From positions 17,655,784 through 17,719,783 of the forward strand of contig NW_023602073.1 of assembly GCF_014898055.3 (NCBI RefSeq): DNA of 64,000 nt. Reading direction: 5' to 3'. The translations under genes and the position numbers were made by a program. Positions 23,804-34,349 of this stretch are shown here, one piece after another; the stretch's first letter is position 1; each line of letters starts with the position of its first letter. The stretch comes from Talpa occidentalis (taxonomy: Eukaryota > Chordata > Mammalia > Eulipotyphla > Talpidae). The notes below the pieces were generated by a model that worked only from the letters and a program-made list of their open reading frames with translations, was not told where the DNA came from and did no database searches.

Positions 23804-25839
23804 GGTCAGGGGTAGAAGCAGCAAGACCAGGGAGGTAGGAGGGGCCAAGGCTGTGAGCATCCTTAAGCCCCTTCTGACAAGCCAAGGAAGGGTTCCAGGA
23901 GCAGAAGGTCCGTTTCCATTCCACCCCCAAGATTTCCCAAGGGCATAGGAAAGCTCTCTGTGCCTGGAATTGAGACGGAGAAGGATGAAGGAGAAAGATC
24001 CCTCTGGATCTGATCTGGTGGTGGTGTCCATGCGATAAGCAAGGAGAGAGAACTCAGTTATTGAGTATGCCCTAAGATTTAATGTCCCCAAAGAGCAGGT
24101 GAAGATCACAAGTGGACCACAAGAGAGAACACCAGTTCCCCGCTTTGGGCCTCAGGATTCCTTCAAACACTTGAAATGTTTTGAGGACCCCCCCCCCTAA
24201 GAGCTTTTGTTTATTTGGGCTGTATCTGCTGATATTTATGACATTAGAGGTTGAAGCTGAGAAAAAAAAATGTTAGATGTATTGTTAATTTATGATTTAA
24301 TAACAATAATAAGCCCATTCTAGTTATATTTATAAAAATAAATTTTATGAAAAAAACATGTTTCTAAAGCAAAATAAATGTTATTGAGAAGTAAGATCTT
24401 CTTAATGTTTTACTCTAATATCTACCCACCAGGAGATGGCCAGACCCACGTTTGCCTCTGTATTCAACACTGAGGTATCAACTGTATGTATAAGTTATGC
24501 AGGTTCTAGAACACTTCACTATCTGCAGTATAAGAATGAGAGCAAAGAAAACAAAAAATGTTTGATGATGATGATAATGGAAACATTATTAACCTTGTCG
24601 ACTCCTTGAAATTGTGACACCCCCAGAAATTCTGCAAACCACGTTTTGAGAACCAAGATAGAGGAACCTGGAATTGAGTCAAGCATTTAAAATCATAGTT
24701 TAAAATGGTAGCCCTTTGAAATTTACATAGTACAGTAATCCAGTGGTAAAATTGAATCCAAAAAAGAATTATAAAGCCAAGCCCACAATGTTACTACTGC
24801 AACTACAAACGGACACATTCTGAAGAGAATCAGAAACATTGAAATAGCTAAATCAGTTACGATGGAATACTGAGTTACCCATATGTATATGTTGTTTTAT
24901 TTTTTTGTGCAGTTGTTTCAATATTATTTGAATGATTTTAACTAAAACACCAGACTGCAAGCTCAGAAACAAGTGCTGCGAATAACTGGCCATTTTTTAT
25001 TTTTTACCAAGTTGCAGTTTTTCATGTTTCCTTTTCTGTAAAATAAGGCTTTGGGTGGATGTGTATATCTTTATTATAGTTTACAAAGCTTCACTTATGT
25101 TGCACCCTTGCATTCTCACAATATGCTTATCTCCATTCACAGTAATATGTGTGTGGCAAGATCAAGTGATTTTTTTTGTTCAAGGAAAATAATGTTCTCA
25201 TCCAGACACTTTTGCTAAATCATGCCTTGTCCTTAAAGTGCCTTCCATATGTAAAAGTCACTTGTTTTAAGTATTTGTTGAAACTAGACATGAACCCAAT
25301 TCTGTGTTAGCCACTCTGGGGAACATTAAAATAGTAAACAACTTGGTCTCTATTGACCTTTACTTGTTCTTTCATTTATATTTTTATTTATCTGTTCATT
25401 CTCAATGAATTGAGCACCTTTCATGCATCCACCATGTGCAAAGTTGAATGCCATATAGGAAACAGCAGGGTGATACTGTGGTGAGGAATAGTGAGGGTGG
25501 GGGCGACTACTTTAGATGTACAGTTACAAAGGGCCTCCTGGAGAGCATGATATCTTTTCTGAGACTTGAAGACTAAGAGTCACTCATGGGAGCTGGAGGT
25601 GGGGGTAGGAGCTGAGTAGATATTTTAGGTTTCTGTGAGGCCAGTTTACAGAATAATTTCTTTTCTTCCCAGACTCCCCAGTGTTTGGCCTTAAACCAAC
25701 CTATTCATACCATAAGACACAGGGCACATGTATAATCATCCCAGACCTTTCAATTTGCAGTGTTACTAAGCAACCTTAAAGGATTTTGATACCCAGTGTA
25801 GGCATGGGCCTCCACCCCACTGGGTTCTTGTACTGATAA

Positions 25840-26290
25840 AACAATCAAGTTAACATCAGACAGACTAGGAGGAGAAATGAACAACTTAATTACATACGTA
25901 TGGAGAATTCACTTGGACATAGATTCTAAAGCAAATGAGGCAAAATGAAGGTGTGCTTTCTGAACTAGGACATAGGATAGGGACCTGGGGCTTCATGGAA
26001 AGAGAACAGGGACTCACATGACAAGGAGAAGGTGACTTATATGACCAGATGCTCTGCCATACAGATAGGTTTCTCCAGTAGAAAGATAATTTCTGGTAAA
26101 ACCCTAACTTTGGGTAATACCCACAATTTTCATGCTTGTAGGTTATCGAGAAAGAGGTTAAGGTTTCTTAGGAGATGGCCAGTCCTCAACTGACCTTAGT
26201 CTGAAATAATTTGCATGTCAACATGATACATTTTACAAAGGCCTATTTTGGACATGTTGGGAGACGTATCCTTCAAAACCAACATCAGAC
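25840..26290. repeat. Unnamed repeat family B, copy 3
   Basis: Contains CAATCAAGTTAACATCAGAC and GGATAGGGACCTGGGGCTTC, matching copy 2, in the BTN2A2-BTN1A1 intergenic region. Confidence 0.5.
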
Positions 26291-28999
26291 AAGGCCATTC
26301 TTGCGGAACAAAAACAGATGCATTCTATAATCCTATCAGAGAACAGATAAAACCAAAACAAGAACACTGCAAACCTCAGAAATGACTGTACATCTCCCTC
26401 TCTCGGCTAACTGCAGCATTTGCTGCTGCTTCATCACTTTTAATTTTAGCCCACTCTGCTCCTCTACCTCCTAATAAAAATATCTAGTGTGTTAGATCAT
26501 ACAACGGTCCCCTGCTTTCTGACAGCAATGATGCAGAACAAACTTTCCTTTTTTGAATCTTCCCCCAAATCACCCTAAATCCTACATTCCCCACACCCTC
26601 TCATGGAGACACAGTGACCCACCCCTGCCAACCCCCTCGGTGTGTGGAATCAGCTGTAACAAGTACCAACAAATGCAACTAACTGTGTTTAACCACAGGG
26701 GGTCTTCAGCCTGGTCACAGGCAAGAGTGAACCCCACTGCCACTCTACAGTGCTTACCCCACCCCACCACCACCCCAAACTTGACCTCAGGCTTTCTGTT
26801 CCCGAGATTCAGGAAAATCTCTTAGTTTCGAAAGCCAAAAGGAACTTCCTGCACATTTCTAAGAGCAAAAATTGAAACAAAAAGCCTTCCTTGTTCATAA
26901 CCCATGGATCCATTTCCGCAATCCAGTGTTCACAGAAGGCAACAGTCACCCCATTGTATGCTTCACGAACACACTCATCCTCCTTCCTACACCTTTAACT
27001 CAATCATTGGTCTAATTCTGTTTATTTTCCAAAGGGAACTTATAAAGAGCTTGAAGAAGTCTTGGTTCTCCCCTCATTTTTCTATCAACGAGGTTTTGCA
27101 CACTTATAAAAACTCTCTCACTGCTGAGTGGGAAAAGTCCAGTTGCATGAAGATCAGTGGCTCTTCACTTCTCTGACTTTGTGCTCCTAACGCCCGTGTA
27201 TTCAATGCCTCAGAATATGCATAATGGCAGCATTTTAGTGAAGAGGATGTAAAGAAGAGAAATGTTGGTGAATTGCCTCGACATTTCCCTTAGAAGACAC
27301 ACCGGTCTCTTGGAAGCTGATCCTAAGATTAGCCATTTCTCCTTTCCCTCGAATTACTTGAAGTCACACTCATCTGAGGCTGACAATTAGGAAAGAACTC
27401 AGTGGAGGGGCATGGGATGAGGTAGAGAGTAAGGGTTAAGGGCCTAGGAGTAGAGACCAGTCAACAAACTGAAAGGTCTTCTGAGGTCACCTGCAAGTTT
27501 CTGGGAAGGCGTATCAATGCCTTGGACAAAAAGAGACGCCTCTGTCATTCCCGGCCTCCTCATCTCTTCCCCACCCTCTCTTTCGCCTTCTCTCCGCCTA
27601 CATGCACTCCCTGTTCATATTCACCCTAGAAGATCCTCAACCAATGATGGGTTGGATTGTAACTAAATTTTCTGTTTTCCCACCCCTCAGTGACAATTCT
27701 GAATTGAGTAGTTTCCAGTTCCACACAATCTCTCAGAGATTATGAAGAGGAGTGAGTCTGTCTTCCAGGTATTCACAAAGGTAAACCAGGAATTATCAAA
27801 CCCTTTGTTGGTTCTTCCCTGTCTTATTTGCTTACTTCCCCTCAGTGTTTTCTGGGATCTTTCCCAATTAAATTACTTATACCAAAAATCTGTGCGTTGG
27901 GGCCTGCTTTGGGGAGAACTTGAGCTAAGACAAGATCTGATAAGGCAATTCAGAATGATAGCTGTGCTAAAAGAAAAACAAAATGAAGTAAGACAATAAT
28001 GAGTTCATGTTTTACTCCTAAAATTTTTAAACTCTGTATTTTCAGGTTTTCTATAGCCAGTCGCCCAGAGGGTGAATGTTACCCATCAGGTAACCAGAAG
28101 AACAGCTGCAGAGGAGAAGATTCTGGGAAGAACTCAGAGAGGCACACACTCCTGATCCTCCTATTTCTTCCTTGCTCAGTTCAACTTCACTTTATTGGCT
28201 CCCATAAGTTTCCTGTCTGCCCTTCTTTATTATTCTAGGGACACTCAGTCTCAAACACATTTCCAGGATTATGACTCACAGATGTCAACACTCAACCAGA
28301 CCTCAGCTTCTTGTTCCCTGGGGGCACATTTAATTCTCCCCCCATCCCCCCGACCTCCACCTCCACACATACACTCTCCATTAAATTTCCCTCTACACAA
28401 AATCCTTTACCATCTTCTTCAGACCTCTTCACCTCCTTTCTACCCACCCCTCACATACACAAACTCTGTTGAGCTACAAAATATGTAAACCTAACAGTGT
28501 GGTAAATAGAGGAATTATGTCAATGTTATAATGTTGACTTATCATCAGGTCACCTCTGATACCTTCCAGCATGTCAACAGCTGGTCACAGAGCTCACTAG
28601 CAAGCCACAGAATACAGTTCTACACCTGATACCCATTCTTCCGAGTCCTTTGTCAGCATGGTCTAGCTGCCTGCCAAAGAAACAAGCCCAAGACCTGGGC
28701 AGAGGCATCCCCAGGGGCATCCCCAGCTGCTTCCTCACTAGCAGTTTCTGAATAAGAAGGAGGATGCAACTCTTGTGGACCAGCAGAGAGAATCTTGGTC
28801 CCACTCCAGACCTACTCTTAATAAGTCAGAATCTGTGCTTTTAATTAGACCCTCCAGCGAAGCACATCTCAATTTAGTTACAGAAGGGCTGCTTTGGGAG
28901 GGGCAGAGGTAAGGAGGAGATAGACAAGCTCTGAGGGTACTGATATATGGTACGTAAAAATGGAAACATGTGACACAAGAATACCACTGTTATAGCTAT

Positions 29000-29770
29000 T
29001 TACTCAAGAATATGAAAAACATTAATATGAGATTAATGCACACCTATGTTCATTCATAGCTGCATTATAATAGTCAAAGTCGTGGAACTGCCCAGCTACA
29101 AATGACTAGATAAATCAACTGTGGAATAGATACTCACTGGAATACTGCTCAATTATTTAAAAAGATGATAGAGCCTCTTGGAACAAAACAGATCAACCTT
29201 GATTATGCTAAGTGAAATAAGTCAGAAAATAAAAGGCAGGGGCCTCCCTGGTGGTGCAAGGGGTTAAGCACCGCACTATGAAGCAATCTGCGACCTCTGC
29301 AGCACGAGTTCGATCACTAGCCAGGGAGGTGACACACATGGCGCAGCAGACCTCTCCTGTCTTGCCCGCTGCTCCCCTCAGTAGTGTATTTCAGTACATC
29401 TGCCTGTTCTGCTCCCCACCCTGCCTCTAGTGAATCCTCTTATCCCCCGCACCTCTGGCCTGCACCCTAGTTCTTATATGCATAAATAAATAAATCTTTT
29501 TAAAAAGAAAGAAAAGACAGATACCAAATGGTTCCACTTTTTTGTGGAATATAAATAACTGAAGAAAACTGTTGCAACACAACAAAAATAATTCTTAGAG
29601 CCTATGAAAAATATACTGGTTACCAGGGGTAACAACAGGGAGGAAGGGGCTAGGACATGGGGCAGGAGGTTTGGTGGAGAGTGAGTGAAGCTTGTGCCCC
29701 TGTGGAGGTTTGAAAATGTACCCCCAAAATTATATAGTTATGTAAATGACTGAGAAATTAATAAAACTTG
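29000..29770 (+). mobile_element. LINE-1 3' fragment (ORF2 end and 3' UTR), split by SINE
   Basis: Recognisable LINE-1 ORF2 end: ATAGCTGCATTATAATAG, GGAATACTGCTCAATTATTT, CTAAGTGAAATAAGTCAG, then after the SINE TGGTTACCAGGGGTAACAA. It is heavily mutated and has no open frame. Confidence 0.75.
29240..29506 (+). repeat. tRNA-derived SINE, copy 8, nested in LINE-1
   Basis: Near-consensus plus-strand copy: GGGCCTCCCTGGTGGTGC head with A box, GAGTTCGATC B box, GCTCCCCTCAG body, and an ATAAATAAATAAATC tail. It interrupts a LINE-1 fragment that continues on both sides. Confidence 0.9.
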
Positions 29771-30008
29771 AGGAAAGAAAGAAATTTTACTTGGAGACTG
29801 TTAGAGGGTGATGGGAATGTAGAAAACTAAAAAAAGGAAATGAAATAAACCTTTTAACTCCTGCCCCCCCCACCCCACCCCAAAACACAAGAAGTTATAC
29901 AGGAAAACAAATGTAATCATAAATGATACTTGGCTCCACAAAATGGCTATATAACCATAATATTGAAAACACTGAACAAAAGTGATACATTTCTATTGGT
30001 GATAGAAG

Positions 30009-30535
30009 AGAACTGGGCTAGTCAGGGTTCTCCAGAGAAACAGAACCAATAGCAGAATATGGATAAATAGATACATACAGCTATATCAATAGATACAGAT
30101 ATACCGAGATACAGATTCATTGCTCATATGATTATGGAAGCTCAGAAGCCCATGATCTTCTCCTGACATGTTGGAGGCCCAGGAAAATGGGTGGTAAAAT
30201 TCCAGCACAGACTTGAAAACCTAAGAACCGGGGGAGTCAATGGTATAAACTGGTGCAGAGTCCAAAGACTGGAGAACCAGAAGTAGTGATGTCTCAAGAC
30301 TGGAGGAGACATATGTCCCAGCAAGCAGAGAGCGAACTCATTCTTCCTCTGCGTTTCTGTTCAGGCACTCAATGGATTGGATGATGCCCACCTGCACCGT
30401 GAAGACAATCTTTACTCAGCTTACCAATTCTAATGCTTATCTCTTCCAGAAACATCTTTATAGATACACTCAGAAGTAATCTGGACATCCCTTTGCCTAG
30501 TCAAGTTAATACAAAATTATCTATCACAGGAACTA
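30009..30535. repeat. Old mammal-wide interspersed repeat
   Basis: Starts with the familiar CTAGTCAGGGTTCTCCAGAG and AACAGAACCAATAG, and later holds ATTGGATGATGCCCACCTGC and TCAAGTTAATACAAAATTAT. This is a widespread eutherian repeat whose formal name I do not recall with certainty. Confidence 0.6.
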
Positions 30536-30575
30536 AATTACCATTTATCATAATAGGGCATTAAAAAGAAATATA

Positions 30576-30848
30576 GGGCCCCTCTGGTGGCCCAGCGGGG
30601 TTGAGCGCAGCGCTGTGAAGCAGTCTGCAACCTCTGCAGCGTGGGTTCGATTCCCAGCAGGCCAGGGAGATACCCACATGGCGTGGCAGACCTCTCCTGT
30701 CTCCCCCACTGCTCCCCTCAGCAGTGTATTTCAGTCAATCCGCCTGCTCTGCTCCCCGCTCTGTCTCTGGTGAATCCTCTCACCCTCTTGCGCCTCTGGC
30801 CTGCACCCCATCTCTTGTATAAATGAAAATAAATCTTTAAAAAAAGAG
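30576..30848 (+). repeat. tRNA-derived SINE, copy 9
   Basis: Plus-strand copy flanked by AGAAATATA (ending at 30575; 30849-30857). The head GGGCCCCTCTGGTGGCCC and GCGTGGGTTCGATTCCC keep both pol III boxes. Confidence 0.9.
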
Positions 30849-32302
30849 AGAAATATACATAAAGATGGCTAGCTCAAGAAATGGCAACATAAATGCTATT
30901 ATCTTGAGAACTAGGTAGATAAATACCATGAAACAATGAAGTATTTGAAGAAGCTTTTTCTGGGGAATATGGAGGGATAGGGTGGAAGAAATCATGCTTT
31001 TCTTAAAAACTCTTTATATTATTTGGTTTTTAAAAAGCTCTTTGTATGGGTTGTTTTATACAATAAAAATGAAATTTTAGAAGAAAAGCAAGTGATTGCC
31101 TCAGGAAAATTAAGTAAGATGAGCATAATCAATGGATTTGACCTGTCTACAATGTTGGAAATTAAAAGAAATGTGATGAAAAAGGCAGGGGAGGGCCCTG
31201 ATATTTTGCTATCAGATTTGCTGGCACATGGGAAACATCAAATTCCTCAGCCCACATGGTTTTTATGTCTGAGAGGAAGAAGTTTGTGCTTCTGTTCTCC
31301 ACTGGGACTAGCAGGATCTTCATCAGAGCAGTCACATCAGAGTCTTCTCATAATCAGTGGTGCCACGAGAGGCAGGGACCTGTTGATATCTGCCAAAATG
31401 ATTCAGACATCACCCAATCAGAATGTGACCACCATGTAATAGCTTGAGTTATAGATACCATTTGTTATTATTTTGCTGGTCAGGTTTCAGTCTAGCTGGT
31501 CCCATGCAAGCAGAAGACTGCTTTTTTCCCAAAAACATTTCCTGTGAGATTTTTTTTGTCAATGTAGACAAAGACAGAAGTCTAATTAGAGTGGGTTGAA
31601 AAGAGGAACTTGGTAATAGGCGGTATTTTTGAAAGTTAAATCCCAAGGAGAGCTGTGAGTGAGTCAGGAGCGTGCCAAACTAGGAAGGCTAAGGACCTTA
31701 AGTGAGTTTTGGCAGAACGAATTGAAATGTGCAGATAAGAGGAAGTAGACCATTCAAGAAATTCAGGAGCACTAATCTAAAAACCGAAGGGGTGTTAGGT
31801 GGGTTGAGGCAGCCCAGAATTTGTTCCAAATTCTGCCAGTGGCTTGTTGAGTGGGTTGTTGGAGGGAGAAGAGGCTGAGAGGAAAGAAGCATTAGTCCCA
31901 CAGCATTTTCTATACCCGATTGTGATGCCTGAACTGGGTGCTAGGATCACTGTTTCATGACATGTAGGAATTCTTAAGAGAAAAACAACATGATGAGATT
32001 TGCCCTTTGGATCATTCTCCTGGAAGTCTGCTGGGTCAATTGGAGCAATTATCTTTGTTGGTCTTAATTATAGTCACAATTAAAAAGTAAAGAACAAATC
32101 AGGGTGATGAAGGACTCTTGCTGCAAATATAATGCAGGATTGAGATTTTTCATTTTTAAAAAGTTCTTACTGATTGCTAAGAAAATATGCCTGAGTCTGT
32201 CTAGAGGTGGGCATTTGACCTGAAATTTCACTTCCTGAATATATCAAATGGTTAACATGAAAAATGACCAGCCTGTACTGTCATATAGATGCATAAGAAG
32301 TG

Positions 32303-32378
32303 GGCTTCGTGGCTTAGCTGGTTAAATCTCCTGTCTACTAAATGCATAATAAGACAATAATTTGATCAAATCCCCCCA
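32303..32378 (+). pseudogene. Decayed tRNA-Thr-like copy
   Basis: The first half matches tRNA-Thr(AGU) closely: GGCTTCGTGGCTTAGCTGG, then TTAAA and CCTGTCTA. The anticodon position reads ACT instead of AGT, the 3' side of the anticodon stem is lost, and the T arm survives only as TTTGATCAAATCCC. The acceptor stem cannot close. It is not a working tRNA; it is either an old tRNA pseudogene or a tRNA-derived repeat. Confidence 0.55.
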
Positions 32379-33034
32379 TCCCATGAGTCATGATGAAGGA
32401 CAATAACCCTCAGTGCTCACAGGAACTAGGTGAGAAGGACATTTCTGCTGATGGTGTGATAGGCTAACATTCCAGGAAGAAACACTGGCATTATCCTCGT
32501 ACCCTTTGACCTGATGACTGTATTTCTGGGAACTGATCAGAAAGTTTATCAGGAAGTTGTCACAGATGTGGACAAAGACTTAGGTATAAAGTGAACTATT
32601 TATAATGGACAAAAACCCAAAAATGTCCCCCAATCTTGGGAATTATGGGAACCCACAATATGATACTATGTAACTATTACCAATGTTTTGAGCAAAAACC
32701 TCATGGATCGTTTTTTGATGTACAGAAGACTAAGAAGAAATAAGCCAAAATGTGATTAGAAGCTATCATTAATTGATGATGCTTGGGGGATTTCTACTAT
32801 TGAAACATTTTTCCACATTAAAATTTTTTCCATAACAATGAGAGGTTTAGTGCCAAAAAGAGAAATTGCAGGCCTCATAAATTGCTTTTAGGAAGGTAAC
32901 TTTGGCAGGGAGGCAACTGTGGGACCCTGAAAACTGAATCTCTCACCCACTCCCCCAACACACACACTCATTCCCAGACTACCTTTAATTTTCCAACCCA
33001 CAGAAATAGTAGCACAACCACTTACCCTTTCCTA

Positions 33035-33190
33035 TGCCCCTACAATATACTAAGTACTGTTCATGCTTAATCTCATGTAACCCTTCCAACACCTCTCTAA
33101 AGGAATATTAACAGTATTCCCATTTTAGAGATAAAAAGAACCAAGGCTCAGAGAGGGGAGTTCACTGACCCAAGGCCTCACAGTCATTTT
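33035..33190 (+). repeat. MIR element
   Basis: Diverged MIR: ATACTAAGTACTGTTCATGC, CCCATTTTAGAGATAAAAAG, and CTGACCCAAGGCCTCACAG. Confidence 0.65.
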
Positions 33191-33589
33191 AGTCTTTCTC
33201 GACTATCCTGCTTCTTCACTGTCATCACTTTTAGTGATGGATGTCTTGATCCCTGAGCTAAAGACACAGGTCCACAGCCTCTTCACCTCTCTGAAAGACA
33301 TTTTTTTTCCACAGTAAATACTTCAGGAACCTGGGGGCTGGTGCTCCCACAGAACTTCCTCCTTCCTTCTCGGAGTTTAACTTTTGCCTGTTGGGCCACC
33401 ATCAGTTTTCTCATTTGGCGGCAGAGGCTCCATGGTGCGTTTTCCTCCGAGATCAAAGGTCAGTATCAGCGGATACTCTCAGCTCCCTGCAAGCCAGCAG
33501 GCAGGAGGGCACCCTTGCTCCCTGGCTCCTTCCTCTTCAGGGCCCCTATTCTGCACACCCTTTAGCGCTTGTCAACCCCCCTTTCTTTG

Positions 33590-33864
33590 TTTAAGATTTA
33601 TTTATTTATGCGTATAAGAACTGGGGTACAGGCCAGAGGTGTGGGGGGTATGAATCCTCTGGTGAGAGGATTCACCAGAGACAGAGTGGTAAACAGAACA
33701 GGTGGAATGACTGAAATACACTGCTGAGGGGAGCAGCAGGTGAGACAGGAGAGGTCTGCTGCGCCACATGGGTAGCTCCCTAGCTGGGGATCCAACGAGT
33801 GCTGCAGTAGCTGCGGATAGCTTCATAGGTTGTGTCTTGACCCCTTGCGCCAGCAGGGAGGCCC
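33590..33864 (-). repeat. tRNA-derived SINE, copy 10
   Basis: Full-length minus-strand copy about 0.5 kb upstream of BTN1A1, with a diverged duplication on both sides (CCCCTTTCTTTG and CCCCTCTTTCTTG). Confidence 0.88.
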
Positions 33865-34215
33865 GGCCCCTCTTTCTTGTTCCATGTCCCTATTTCCCCT
33901 TTTCTCTCATCTGGTTCACCCCACTGGTTTCCATCTCTGCCACTATTGCTAAAAATAATGCTAAAAGCAAATATTAAATGGTTGTCTTTGAAAGAAGACA
34001 CAGACACTTTGTAGGACAGTGTTTCTAAGATTTGTCCATTTATATCAACCTATTCATGGGTATTAAGTCTCACAATTCTCTTCTTGTGAGTCTCTTTTTG
34101 GGGTTACACTGTTCATTTTGTTGCTCCTGCTTGACCAAACTTGGGTGGCGGGTGGGTGCTAATGGCAGTGGGGACTATGGTGTGTGTGTGGAGGGGGGAG
34201 GGACTAGGGCACTCC

Positions 34216-34224
34216 TTCTTGGAA
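34216..34224 (+). promoter_or_regulatory. STAT5 (mammary gland factor) type site upstream of BTN1A1
   Basis: TTCTTGGAA fits TTCNNNGAA and most of the mammary gland factor consensus, which contains TTCTTGG. It is centred about 130 bp before the BTN1A1 start codon. BTN1A1 is strongly induced in lactating mammary epithelium, and STAT5 is the usual mediator of prolactin response in milk genes. Function here is inferred from sequence and position only. Confidence 0.4.
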
Positions 34225-34349
34225 AGAATGGTTGAGAAGTCTTGGGAGAAGAATATCTAGAGAACCCATAGTTATCTCCCACCCATTCATTTCCTAGGCT
34301 GAAGTTCCTGGCCGAGCACCTGCATCTTGTTGCCTCAGAAAGATCCAAG

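Larger units (their letters stand above)
23804..34215. other. Intergenic, BTN2A2 to BTN1A1
   Basis: About 10.4 kb with no BTN exon found. It holds repeat family B copy 3, a LINE-1 with nested SINE, a mammal-wide repeat, two further SINEs, a MIR and the tRNA-Thr-like relic. The rest is AT-rich and shows nothing I can identify. Confidence 0.6.
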
